From the NCBI GenBank assembly GCA_004369085.1, contig ML210202.1, forward strand, positions 98,465 through 162,464: a stretch of 64,000 nucleotides of DNA, in the 5' to 3' direction. Shown one piece after another: positions 36,536 to 48,537 of the stretch. The notes under the pieces were generated by a model, which saw only the letters and a program-made list of their open reading frames with translations, made no database searches and was not told the DNA's origin. Each line of letters opens with the position of its first letter. The stretch's first letter is position 1. Both the position numbers and the translations under genes were made by a program. Source of the DNA: Coprinopsis marcescibilis. Its lineage: Eukaryota; Basidiomycota; Agaricomycetes; Agaricales; Psathyrellaceae.

Positions 36536-37248
36536 GAAGATCGATGTTACGAACACTTATGCTTACTACCATATGCTTACGATATATACCTCATGTATAC
36601 CTTACATTTTTCATTTCGATCATAGTCTTACTCATCCTTACTGCGTATGACTTCATAGTTAGTAAGACTCATTAAAACCACACCTAAACCTCACTGAAAC
36701 CTACATACATACATGAGGCTTACACCTCACCATAACCACATATCTTTTAGTATATAAACCTATGTAGTTCAGTTGATAGTTCTTTACTTCGTTCTTAAGT
36801 GTTATAAGCTACAACTACCACCAATCCAATACCTTTCTAGTGCAAATCCAATTGAACCATCTATTCAAGAAGACTAGTGTTAGTTCATACTCAAGAGTAG
36901 AACTTCCAACGTAGCCACGAATAAGATCATCAACCATAAAAGTCGCTAGAATAGTATTGAAGGACGACACAAAGTATCATTCCGTTTTAGTCCTTAACAA
37001 TCGAAACTACTCAAACACAACCTTGTCGATTGGGACGAGGACCTATTGCCAAAACGGCCAACTACGAACAAACCAGAAATGTCGGACCAACCAGAAGATT
37101 GGCAGAACCACCAACAATATCTGCTCCATACTTGAAAGACACAGATCGATCAGCAATTAAATGATCGATCTCCGATAAAGGAAAACAACGACGGGAATTT
37201 GACCCAACATACAAACAAGACAAACCCGAAACAAATCCGACAGGGCTG
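36536..37248 (+). other. Retrotransposon leader
   Basis: AT-rich untranslated region between the 5' LTR and gag, with no ORF of note. No tRNA-complementary primer binding site was identified. Confidence 0.5.
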
Positions 37249-38424
37249 ATGCCACCAGAACAAGAACAGTTTCAACTAAACCTTGAACCATCAAAAACAA
37301 TCCTCGAACAATACCAAGAAAGTGAACAACAACAACGAGTGCAAGAAATTGCCCTACAAAACTACGAAGAGGAACAGAAACTTGTGAACTATCAACCAGA
37401 AACCATGGCTGAAGAAGGACCATCCGTGCGAAAGACCATGACAAAGAAAGACAAAGACAAAGAAATCAAGGGCATGCGAAAACCCTCCGAATTTGATGGA
37501 AACCGTAACAAGTACGAAGGATGGTTGGAATAAGTCATCCTCTACATCCTGGCAAACCCAGAATGGAGCGACAACAAAAAAATCCTCTTCACCCTCTCAT
37601 ACATGATTGGAGGAACCGCTGCCGATTGGAAGTGAACTTTCATAAACGAAGCTCGACTAGGAGATCAGATCCAACTAGGAACCTGGCCCAACTTTCAGAA
37701 GAAACTCAATGATTCATTCTTTGAAAAAGAACGGGCTGACATCGCTTTCCAACTCAAGAATCTCAAAAAGAAATGGCAAGATTCTGGAGAAGATTTTGTC
37801 AACACGTTTAAAAATAAACTAGCAGAAACCAAATACCGACCAGACCTGACTGATTCCTCCGATCCCGCCAACAAAATCATCACCAATATCTTCAGGAGCA
37901 CTCTCGATGACGTCACTCTCAAGAAAATCTGGAACCGCGCCACCAAACCCAGTCATCTCAAACTGTGGTACGACGCTGTCATCGAAGTATCCAACAATCA
38001 ACGAATGCTCCAACTTATGAAGAAAGGAATCCGATCATTCTCAAATCCCACCACCAAAACAAATGAAGACTATGGAGTTCCGATGGACATCGATGCATTC
38101 AACACGAAGAAACCCTTTGTCCGACTTCCCAAAATGACCGACGCCATCTGAGAGGAATGCATCTGAAAAGGATTGTGCTTCTTTTGCCGCAAGGCAGGAC
38201 ACGCCTTGAACACATGCCCCTCTAAACCGAAAGACGGGAACAAACCCTGAACCACGTGGAAACCCCGAAATGAACCTGGTTCCCCATCTGGAACCAACGA
38301 GACAAAGAAGAAATACACTGGAACCGCGGCTTTCAAATCCGTCCAACAGATCCTTAGTAACATGGATCCCAAAGAGCGAGAGAAATTCAAAGATGAACTC
38401 GAGAAGAATGAGGGTTTTGCCTAA
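37249..38424 (+). pseudogene. gag: Retrotransposon gag with in-frame stops
   Basis: One frame from 37249 to the TAA at 38422-38424, about 391 codons. The capsid-like part includes KKILFTLSYMIGGTAADWK and FFEKERADIAFQLKNLKKKW. Near 38172-38215 a nucleocapsid zinc knuckle reads CFFCRKAGHALNTC (C-x2-C-x4-H-x4-C). Internal stops are TAA at 37531 and TGA at 37633, 38149, 38164 and 38248. Comparison with the usual pattern around the zinc knuckle suggests Arg (CGA) at the TGA sites. The natural end carries a -1 frameshift signal into pol. Confidence 0.85.
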
Positions 38425-38453
38425 GGAGGTCTATACCAACTGTAGCACCTCCT
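38412..38453 (+). promoter_or_regulatory. Programmed -1 ribosomal frameshift signal, gag to pol
   Basis: Slippery heptamer GGGTTTT at 38412-38418, phased as G-GGT-TTT in the gag frame, one codon before the gag stop. After a 5-nt spacer comes a perfect 7-bp stem, AGGAGGT (38424-38430) with ACCTCCT (38447-38453), and a 16-nt loop. The pol frame lies at -1 and is open across this site (after a TGA at 38409). This is the classical layout for Gag-Pol fusion synthesis. Confidence 0.75.
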
Positions 38454-38492
38454 AAGATAGTACGGTCTGTCCTATATGCTGATCCATCCAAT

Positions 38493-41400
38493 ATGACTTT
38501 GATTTTCCCCACAACATTGTCATTCACCGGAAAGAACGGACCCAAAAACGTTGGAACAACCACTCTTGCCAATTGTGGAGCAGACGATCAATTCATCAAT
38601 CAGAACTATGCACGAAAAATAAAAATTCCCCTTACTCGACTCACCACTCCGATCCCCGCACAAAACGTCGATGGTACCCTGAACAAAAATGGTACTATCC
38701 AATTCTACGCAGATGCACACATCATGATTCACAGACGACAATTCAAAGAACGATTTTATGTCACTGGCCTTGGACAGGAAAAGATCATTCTCGGAGCACC
38801 CTGGCTTCGAAAAACAAATCCCTTGATTGATTGGAAAAACGGAACACTCTCTTGGCGAACGAAAGAATTTTCAAGGGTTACCCAAGCTCTCCTTAAATAC
38901 CTTTGAACCAAGAAAACAAAGAAACAAACAGACCCCACACAGGAAGATATCGACACAGCCCTCCTACACAACTTTCAAGGAAAAGAAAGTCCGCACCTTT
39001 GCACAATTTGGATTTGGGCCAAATCAACGATCACACAAGAACTAGCAGTTGCTGAAGACACTTTGGCCCTTACCTTGGGACAACGAATACCGGAAGAATA
39101 TCATGACTATATGGACATTTTCGATAAGAAGAAAGCCGATTGATTTCCTGACTCGAAACCTTGGGATCACAAAATCAAGTTGAAAGACGGCTTCATTCCT
39201 AAATCGTTTAAAACATACAACCTCACCTTAGACGAACAAAAGGAACTGGAGAAGTTTATTCAGGAAAATCTTGTCAAAATGTACATTCGACCCTCGCAAT
39301 CACCAAACGCCGCACCATTCTTTTTCGTAAAAAAGAAACAGATCGTTGAAGATGGAAAGATTAAAACCCCGCTCCAACCTTGTCAAGACTATCGCTATCT
39401 CAACGAATGGACGATCAAAAACGCCTACCCACTTCCACTCATCACCGAACTCCTAGACAAACTAAAAGGAGCGAAGTATTTCACTAAATTGGACGTACGA
39501 TGGGGTTACAACAACATCTGAATCAGAGATGGTGATCAATGGAAGGTGGCATTTAAAACAAATTTGGGACTATTCGAACCGACAGTCATGTTTTTCGGCA
39601 TGTGCAACTCCCCGGCAATATTCCAAGCAATGATGGACCACATTTTCGACAAACTCAAAATGGAAGGACATTGCATTATCATTTACATGGACGACATTCT
39701 CATCTTCACCAAAACCAAGGAAAAGATGATCGAATACATGCGAAAAACCCTCCAAGTGCTAAAGGATAATGACCTTTACTTGAAACCAGAAAAATGCCAA
39801 TTTTGTCAAACTCGCATTGAATACCTCAGCATGATCATCGAAGAAGGACGAATTTCCATGGACCCCAAGAAGGTCGCTGGAATTCAAGACTGGCCCGCCC
39901 CGAAAACCATGAAACAAGTACAATCTTTCCTAGGATTCGGAAACTTTTACTGAAGATTCATTTGCGGATATTCGGAACTGGCAAAATTGATGAACAAACT
40001 CCTTCAGAAAGGGGTATCATTCGAATGGACACCACAACGACAAACGTCATTCGATACCTTGAAGAATCGATTCACTGAACAACCTGTTCTGATCATGCCC
40101 GATTTGGAAAAACCTTTCCAAGTCGAATGCGACGCTTCAAAATATGCAACAGGAGCCGTCCTCACCCAATGCAACGCCAACAGAGCTCGTCATCCAGTTT
40201 CTTTTATATCGAAAACCCTATCACCAACCAAACACAATTACAAGATATACGACCAAGAACTTTTGGCTCTTATACGAGCCTTTACCAAATGGCGTCATTA
40301 CTTAATGGGAGCTCAACATCCGATCGAAGTACTATTGGACCACAAAAATCTCTCCTATTTTTGAGAAACACGAAAACTGAACCGACGACAAGCAAGATGG
40401 TACACATTCCTCACTGAATTCAACTATCGATTCAACTACACACCCAGAAGTAAAATGGTACAGTTGGACGCACTTTCTCGACGACCGGATCACCTCCCTG
40501 AACACGGCGATCATGACAACAAAGATATGATTCTCCTTTCAGAAGAACAATTTCTGAAAGAGGTCAACTTGAACCTGATGAACGTCGACCTACTGGCACA
40601 AATTTTGGATCAACCAGAAGAAAACTTCGATGTCGGAATGGCCAATAAAATCCAAGATCTTTTGAAAGACAAAGACATCCCAACCAAATTATGAAAAGAC
40701 CTGGCAGATTGGCATACGGAATCCAAAGACGGGAAAACAGCACTATTCTCTTGTGGGAAAATGTACATTCCCCAGAATCAAGAACTTTGACGTCAGATTA
40801 TACGCGACCACCACGACCCGATCCTCGCTGGACATCCAGGAGAACTCGAAACCTTTTACAAAGTCAGTCAGAATTACTGGTTCCCCAGCATAAGAGGAGC
40901 CGTACGAGACTACGTCAAAGGATGCGCCACATGTCAACAGTTCAAGATCAATCGTCAACCATTGAAACTGACCCTTATCCCAAACAAATCAACAGGATCA
41001 CATCGACCTTTCGCATTCGTAACAATGGACCTTGTGTCTGGTCTACCACCCATTGAAGAAAACGGGACAACGTACAACTCTATCTTGATCCAGGTGGATC
41101 AAGGACTTACTAAGGGGGTGATTTTCACTCCTTGCAACAAAGAAGTTGATGCTGAAACCACAGCAAAAATGATCATCGACTCAACCTTCAAAAGGTTCAG
41201 TATTCCCGAAAGAATCATATCCAACAGGGGACCAAACTTTGCAGTGAAATCCCACTGGGAAGTTTTGAAGAGACTAGGAATTGACTCTCGACTCTCTACT
41301 GCTTATCACCCCCAAACCGATGGAAATTCCAACCGAGGACTCCAAGAAGTTCAGACATATTTGGGAATTTATTGCGTAAATCACCCCAAAACTTGGAAAG

Positions 41401-42068
41401 ATCACCTCCCTATGCTTGAATTCACATATAACAACCGACGACACGCGGACAACCAGAAGACACCATTTGAATTAATCATGGGACTCCAACCACAAGGCAT
41501 CCCAGAAGCATTTGAACAATCGAACATCCCATCGGTAGAAGAAAGAATGACGGATCTTACCCTATCTTGGAAGGAAGCAATTTCCGCACACAAGCTAGCC
41601 AGAAATCAGATGATCAGCAGATCACAAAATGACGTCAAACCTTTCAAACTTGGCGACAAAGTATGGCTAGAAGCCAAGAACCTCAACTGGCGATACCTTT
41701 CCAACAAGATAAGACCAAAACGGGAAGGACCCTTCGAGATAACAGAAGTCATAGGACCAGTTTCTTATCGCCTTGCCTTACCGGACCAATGGAAAATCCA
41801 TGACATCTTCCACACAATATGATTATCTCCATATACGGAAACCGACATGCACGGACCCTCCCACACCACGCCACCACCCGACCTCATCGATGGACAAGAA
41901 GAATACAAAGTGGAGTTGATTATCAATCACAAAAAGCGAGGGAGAGGTCATCTGTTCCTCGTCCAATGGAAAGGATACCCGTTATCCAAAGCATCATGGG
42001 AACCTCCTTGTCACTTGATCAATGCCACTCGGATCTTGGAAGATTACAAGAAGATACATCGACTATAA
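38493..42068 (+). pseudogene. pol: Retrotransposon pol (PR-RT-RH-IN-chromodomain) with in-frame TGA codons
   Basis: A single frame ending at the TAA at 42066-42068, interrupted only by TGA at 38904, 39141, 39519, 39951, 40362, 40692, 40788 and 41820. Order: protease (TLANCGADDQFINQ); reverse transcriptase ([47 protein letters not shown] intact); RNase H (DASKYATGAVLTQ, KIYDQELLALIRAF); integrase with its zinc module (HHDPILAGHPGE and GCATCQQ) and the catalytic region (VTMDLVSGLPP, ISNRGPNFAV, HPQTDGNSNRG). The chromodomain at about 41900-42060 reads YKVELIINHKKRGRGHLFLV and QWKGYPLSKASWEP. Several catalytic residues are altered: the protease Asp and the second integrase Asp both read Asn. Not expected to make active enzyme. 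Confidence 0.9.
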
Positions 42069-42148
42069 AGACAAGAACAAATCGACGTTAGAACTTCAAT
42101 CCACCCAGATTAAACACCCACTACAAACTCAACAAATGTCTCAAACCA

Positions 42149-43486
42149 ATGAACTCGCCTACTCCAATGAACTCATTGGTCCTATCCCTACTCGACCTGG
42201 ACAATACAATATTGAATATCCAACTAACTCGGACAATGAACTCAAACGAACTACAAACGCTCAATACGCCTCCTACGAACACCCTCTTTATCTCCCTCAT
42301 CGACACGAACATCCCTCAAAAGGAACATCCCCTTCAAAAAGGATTTGACGGAACATACCGAACTGCAAGTACCAAAGAAGAAGAAGAGATAGCCGAATGG
42401 TACTATCGCACCATCGGCTCGGACAAATTCTTCTCGATCCCCATCGATCGATTCGACCCCATGAATGGAGAACAAGACCACTCCGGCAACGTAAAAGCCA
42501 ATACATACATTTCCTTCCAACAATTCGTTTTTCAATGAGAACGACTCTTTGCAAGTATTCAAGATGCGAAGAAAATCCTCCACAACTTGCAACAACAATT
42601 TTCCAATTTGGATTCACTTGGAAGGACGCTTCAAGAATCTTGGGCCTTACTCCTTATGGAATGTGATAAACAACACCAGAAGAAAGCCCAAGATAAGGAG
42701 GAACAAGAATCAGTAAAGTCCAATGATTCTATTGTCAAAATAACCCCTACCTCAATCAAGAAACCATTGCCTCAGAATGCGACACCCCCTCCCGGATTGC
42801 CAGGAACATCAAAACCCAACCAACTTTGAGATGATAATATCTCAAAGTCAACAAATTCTCAAACAAGGACCAATTCCCCGACCCCGACAACCGACACTTG
42901 AACAGCAATCAAAGGAAAAAATGTTGTCCGAGGACCAACTCAAACTCCACACATCTCCACGACACGTTTTTCTCCAATGGTCAAAGGGAGAATGCAGCCG
43001 ACTTCCAAAAGACCCCGCAAAACCATTCTACTATCGGTCGGACTCGCCGACCCAACTTCCACTATCCGAATTGAAGGACATCAACAAGATAGTCGGACGG
43101 ACTCTACTCCGGGACCTTCTACCGTTCAGACATACTCGGACAGACATGTTCCCAATTTCAGAACAACCCGAACCCCTTGACCACCACCCACTCGAAACGG
43201 GAAGAAATTATGTTTTACCTGTCGCTCCGACAAACACCTCAAAGCTCTTTGTCCCCATCAGTACAAATGTCAAACTTGTGGAGAAGAAGCACCCCGACAC
43301 CTCCCATTTGACAACAAATGCAACCTCAACTGACTATACCCCTGCCACCTTAAGGGCTCACGTACTCGGTATAACGACAACGACGTCAACGATTGGGGAT
43401 CACACGCTTACGATTGGGACGAATACGGAAACTATGACAATCACTGAGACTGAATCCAGGAGGCTTCAGATCAAGAACGGGGGTAA
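42149..43486 (+). pseudogene. Extra retrotransposon ORF (ORF3) after integrase, with double zinc-knuckle-like C-terminus
   Basis: A third frame of about 446 codons ends with TAA directly at the 3' LTR boundary. It is broken only by TGA at 42536, 42827, 42899, 43178, 43331, 43445 and 43451. The N-terminal half has an acidic/amphipathic helix region (EEEIAEWYYRTIG, KKILHNLQQQFSNLDSLGRT) compatible with coiled coil. The middle is Pro/Thr/Lys-rich. The C-terminal part has CFTCRSDKHLKALC (C-x2-C-x4-H-x4-C) at about 43210-43251, then CQTCGEEAPRHLPFDNKC (C-x2-C-x6-H-x6-C) at about 43268-43321. This suggests a nucleic-acid-binding accessory protein, separate from gag's own zinc knuckle. An overlapping ORF in another frame (42022-42348) is treated as a shadow. 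Confidence 0.65.
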
Positions 43487-44012
43487 TGTTACACCATCTC
43501 CAATGGTGGAACATGAAGATGGATACATATTAACAACAGACAAGTGTCTTGACATACAGATGGATTATTTTCAAAGGATAGGATTGTTTGATTACGAGTT
43601 GATAGATACCCCTGACTGTCAATCCGGAACTTGGGGGTATTTTTAGGATAGATAAAGAACATGAGGTTATGACGTAGTATTTTCTTATTTATAGGAAAGA
43701 TAATGGAAGGAACTTATCGATAATATCGATAAGAGATAAGGATAGTGTATTTAAACTTACCTTATTAGGTAGTTGTACTTTAGTTTTGATCTTGTTTCCC
43801 TCTGTCACTCAATAGTTAATGAATAAGACTTTTGTTAGTCTTCTCGTCAATGGATCGTCTTACTTGAAAAACCTAAGAAACTCAATTGTCTTGACATTAG
43901 CTCGTCTCAACTCTCTCAGTCAACTCGTTCATCTCGACAATCTTTCATCTCGACTTAAATCACAAACTATCGACAAACGACTAAGGCATACCATTCGCCT
44001 TGCATCGTAACA
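43487..44012 (+). repeat. 3' LTR
   Basis: 526 bp, the same length as the 5' LTR and about 98.5% identical by eye. Ends in GTAACA, followed by the ACACT target duplication. Confidence 0.95.
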
Positions 44013-44017
44013 ACACT
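44013..44017. repeat. Target-site duplication, right
   Basis: ACACT directly after the 3' LTR. Confidence 0.9.
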
Positions 44018-46336
44018 CAATGTTTCTTACCAAAGTACCACCAGGAACCTGACGTTTAAATTTAACCTTTGTTATGTATGTAAGGATGTACATTGACCGC
44101 TGTCAACATTTTTCTTGCTCAATTGGGCCCCCAGACGGTCGATTATGTTACTTCCTCGGTATGTATAGATATGTATTATATTATATTCCACTGCTGTGGA
44201 CGCTGTGACATTTGCATGGCATGCCTTTCGAACCTTTGAAACTCCAGTGGCCTTGGATGGTCCAGCTGCACGATATATCGTCATGGCAAGACAAATGGGG
44301 TCATAAAGCAAGTTGACGGATTGCAAGGCAGCAACGCGAACGATGCAATGCAGAGTCTTGCACAGGACATGCAGGTGCCCCCACTCTGCTTTGAAATGAG
44401 CCACCACCTTGCCGTATCAGCTCGGTCCTCATCTCTTTCTGACACTCTCCTTACCTCTTAAGCACTGATTTTGTGACCCACCCACCACTTCCCTCTTTTC
44501 TTAACCCACATTATTCCCAATTTATCAGTACAGACTCCAGACTGCCCTCAGATCCAATTCAATGGTTACCAATGACCAACCAATGACCCAAACCCTCTCA
44601 TTGTGTTCCAGCTCAGAACATCTATCCCATTATCCATGCACTCCAGGCTTGCCATGCGGAACATTTGTCAAAGATGTTCAATTCCTCAAATCAGACGCCA
44701 TGACTGTCTCAGAATAATACAATGAAATCCTTCATGATCGAAGCACTCTCTCCGTAAATGGAGAGATCTGCAATACCCAACTCTTACATAAATTGTTTCT
44801 TATGCACTCGATGTACATTGCATAAAGTGTCAACAGCCATTTTGGATTGTTTCAATGGTAATATCAAGTTGCAGCATCATCTCCACATTCGACATTGCTA
44901 TTCTCAGCTTTCGCTATTGTTTAACTCTCATTCTCCCTAATTAAGACTGACTGTGCCGCACATGTGCACTTTGACCATCAGACACGTTGAATGACAAGAT
45001 GCTGGAATTCATATGATGTATCTCGAACATTGATCCTCGATGCGCTCACAGTGCTCGAACAACAATCACATACTTTGCCACTTGCGAAATTGCCTCTCCT
45101 AGGCCCATACTTAGTGTCGGTTCACTTCAAAATCGTGATGAGACACTTGATTCGTCGCCCTGCATTGAACAACACTCTGTTAACCACTTCAATTCCAACC
45201 TCTAGATGTACCGTGTACAGCGATGCTTGCATCAGTGATCACCTTATGATTACTACTCCGCGTCCAAAGACACTCACGTTAATCAGCATATGAGTCTCAG
45301 AGAACTCTCTAACGGGAGCAAACCAACAAATTCCTTTGATGTGGCATACAAAGTTGTATGGGTTCTGAAGCAACACCACACTTTATTTGATCAAGGCACT
45401 CTCTTTGCGAATTTGCGCATGGCACAACCAAGTTCACTTCAAAATAAACTTGAGACGGAGACAACGGATTCGCCTCCTCCTCCTCCACGGCTCACGCAAA
45501 AAGCATACTTGTGTGGAGTGGGATTTGAAGGGACCTGGGAATCACATTTACGAAGACTTCCCGCCCACCCGGGCTAGCCGTCTGGCGGTCTCCCTTCTCC
45601 CCACGACCTGGAGATTTGGCTCAAGCCTCCTGCCGGAGCCTCTCCAACCCCAACTACACCACACAAGTGTGTTGGGTGCGCATGATGCCGTTAATCGCAC
45701 CTAGCATTCACTTATCATGGTTCATACTTACCTGATGCCAAATGGACACGGACAAGGACAAAAGCGCAAGATTTGAACCTTGTATTTTTAGCTGGCTCGG
45801 AAGCCAGGTGGCGCTGACATCGGACCTGGCCGTATAACAGAGCGAACACATGCTCCTCGGGAGCCATCGCTGCAGGGGTATGGTGGGAAATGCAGAACAG
45901 ACACACCGCATATTCTCATCAGGTTAAGGTCAGGCCAACTGCATCGCAAGGAAGGTGGACGAAAGTATTCTTGACCGTAATCTGTGTGTCGACAGTGAAA
46001 TAGGTCCACCACAAGTGAATATACTTTAGTGCTGTAATGAGGATTAACCGATGATCAAATCCTGAATGAAGGCGAAAGCATTCAGGTCTCAGGCACACAA
46101 GTGGTGACAGGCTCTTTGACTTCTGCAGGAGTTGATGGCGATCTTTAAGGCGTCTGCGTGCTTTGAGGGCAGTTGGATCTCGATTACAAGACAGGTTCCA
46201 AAAGGCCGTAAGCCATCGTTTACGGTTTGCATCATTGGTAAATGCATGATAAACGACCTATTTAGCATCAGGCGTAGAATGAGCAGTACGTATATGGTAT
46301 GTATGAAAAAGAATAGCCAAGAGGACATCTCTCAGG
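44018..46336. other. Intergenic, no convincing gene
   Basis: Short ORFs without domains. On the minus strand, tRNA-like relics with A- and B-box-like sequences appear at about 45500-45585 and 45760-45830. Neither folds into a proper cloverleaf. Confidence 0.5.
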
Positions 46337-48537
46337 TTAGACAGGCCCGAGCTGGACCAAAGATTTCGTAGTACCGTATCCCTCCGCTAAGGTGAAAGTG
46401 GAGTTAAGAGAAATCTGGTCCAAAAAACACATGATCACTCACGAAGGTGGGTAACAATATCCTTGATGCTGTAGTCAGACAATTTGGCTTTCATGGCAGC
46501 AGGGGAGATGTTCCCGTCCCTCGAAATAAGATGAGCAACCATCCCAGCAACAATGCCAGAAGATATTGACGTGCTAGACTGCAGGCTAGTGGCCTAGAAT
46601 TGGAACAGTTACATATCTTGAAACTCGAACATCGAAGAGTACATTACGTTTGGAACGCCATTATATGGCCTTGGTCCCGCAACCGTGACATCTTGACCTG
46701 GGGCAAAAAAGTCGATTAGGGGCCCATAGTTGGAAAATGTGGACCGGCCGTCGTTAATATCGGTGGCTCCCACGGTTATTACAGAGGGTGAACGACCAGG
46801 AGATGATTTGCAGGAGCAACTGAGATCTTCATTATCGTCGCCAGCAGCTACCTACCATCAAGGCAGAGTCTCAGTAGTTGAGAGCACACGTTCCGGAAAT
46901 TCGACGCACGACAACGTGAATGCCTTGTTCTGTGAGCTGAATAAAGGGTGAGTTGGAGTAGTACCGTACTCGAGCGGTTATTAAGACATACAGCGTCAGC
47001 GGCATTGTCGAGCGGAATCGACGGTCGATACCCTTCGCCGCGAACCCATGGTATCTGGACAACCGAGGGTCGCTTGGAGGCTTGAACCTCTTTGGAAATC
47101 CAGTCGAAGCCCGATATCCTGACGAATAAAAATGAATCAGGGATTTGTGAAATATGCCTTGATAGTTGTGGCGCACATGTGAGCTGCAGTTCCAGCCCTT
47201 GTGGAGCATAAGATCAGCGCGACAACGTATTGACCTTTTTCCTATTGTTGCTTCATACCTGTTTCCCCAAGGATCGTCCTCAAAGACGATAACCTTAATG
47301 ATGTTGGCTTTCTGCGTAGACCCAATTCCGTGAGGAGTGTTCGCAGGTCCTGAGATGTTTCTTAATCATTCTCACCTTGGCCACCCCCCACCGAGTACCA
47401 GCAGCTGCAGAGCTTTATAGGGGTTGGATCCTGTCGGTACATATTTAGGGTGTCTTTCACTCACGCACAGAACGTCCCTTCAACACGATACCCTTCTTGA
47501 TAGTCTCGTCCCCTAAAATGTCATTAGAGTCAAGGATGAGATAATCACAAGGCCGGGGATAGACTTGCGGACTGTATGTGTTCACTCCAAACCGAACCCG
47601 GCCATGGAGGTCGTTCTAAGCCATCATCAGTCCTACGATGAAGTGCTTAACGATGCAGGAAGTCGCACGTTTGCTTCCCAGATACCTTGACAAAGACATT
47701 ATCAATCAGCGAGTACTCTTAACCAGTCTCTTGGAGCTTACCGTTGGCTGCAAGGTAGTTTTAAACATTAATCAAATATCGTGACCCAAACAGTGGAAGA
47801 CTTACTGATGGCGTAGATGTCTACTCCAGTCCCAGCAGCAGTGTCATTGTAAGTATACGCATTATCCACGTTGCTGAGTTGACGAATGCAGCATGAGTAC
47901 TAAGCAAATAGCAGGATACTCGCTTTAAATCGAAGACTCACTCAACCCTGTCTTTGAGTTTTCCTTGAAGCCTTGCGACACCCCAGTTAGCATTGTTTCT
48001 GCGGAATAAACAGCTGGGATTGAGTGGAGCTACAAGAGAGGGGGGAGGTATAATTACTGTGTAACGAGAGCTGCGGCAGAAACTGTGTCTTCGGGTTTCG
48101 ATTCCATGTAGCGAATGATTGTTTCCTTGTTAGACTGAGCCAGAGGGGAGGAACACCTCAATCCAGACGCAGGGGGCGGTGTATATGAGTCCAAAGCGAT
48201 GCTTAGAACGTCCTGAGACCCTCGCAAGGCAGCCAACCCTGCTTCGGTGATTGTGCCTAATGAATAGTAATCTGATTAAAAGGCAAATGGGAGGGCTATG
48301 AAATGAATACGGGCCTGCAAAGCCATTGATGACGTCCCATTCGACGATATCATCGATTTCAGTATCAAGCGTTTGTATCCAGTCCTTTCGGAATACGTTA
48401 GGCTTAAACTGCACGATATATTTGTTGGCGGATGGCCAGCCGGCTGGTTTGACAGGGCTTGAATTCTGTGCTTTAAGACCTAGAGGATGCGCGAACAGGA
48501 CATAGAGGAGAGCAAGTGAGTGCTTCAATAGTGCCAT
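46337..48537 (-). CDS. Subtilisin-like (S8) family protein, probable pseudoenzyme or decaying gene
   Basis: The start at 48537 gives a signal peptide (LALLYVLFAHPLGLKAQ), then an I9-type propeptide (NKYIVQFKPNVFRKDWIQTL, DVINGFAG). The mature start is RNNANWGVARLQGKLKDRV, followed by NVDNAYTYNDTAAGTGVDIY. Later exons give GTRWGVAK and KANIIKVIVF, then SPGRSPSVITVGATDINDG, RSTFSNYGPLIDFFAPG and STSISSGIVAGMVAHLISRD. The family needs Asp, His and Ser. The DTG region reads AITNGI, so Asp is missing. No GHGTH motif was found before the conserved AGT..GVAK. The Ser region reads STSIS instead of GTSMA. Some exon joins near 47600-47760 do not keep frame in my model, so either a pseudoprotease or a pseudogene is possible. 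More than ten introns. Confidence 0.6.

Larger units (their letters stand above)
36010..44012 (+). mobile_element. Ty3/gypsy LTR retrotransposon of chromovirus type, complete but mutated
   Basis: An 8,003-bp element with two 526-bp LTRs, both TGTTAC...GTAACA, flanked by a 5-bp target duplication ACACT (36005-36009 and 44013-44017). The internal order is gag, protease, reverse transcriptase, RNase H, integrase, chromodomain, then a further ORF. This is the Ty3/gypsy order, and the chromodomain after integrase marks a chromovirus. A purine-rich tract (tcaagaacgggggtaa) precedes the 3' LTR. No standard tRNA primer site was recognised after the 5' LTR. The LTRs differ at about 8 positions, so the insertion is recent, yet the reading frames carry many in-frame TGA codons. 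Confidence 0.97.

Noticed and set aside
37157..37444. Minus ORF inside the retrotransposon
   Set aside because: Antisense shadow of gag.
45500..45830. Two tRNA-like segments on the minus strand (A-box-like TAGCCCGGGTGG with CTTCAAATCC; CTGGC hairpin with GGTTCAAATC)
   Set aside because: Stems are too mismatched for functional tRNAs; they may be tRNA or SINE relics, but one copy each gives no repeat evidence.
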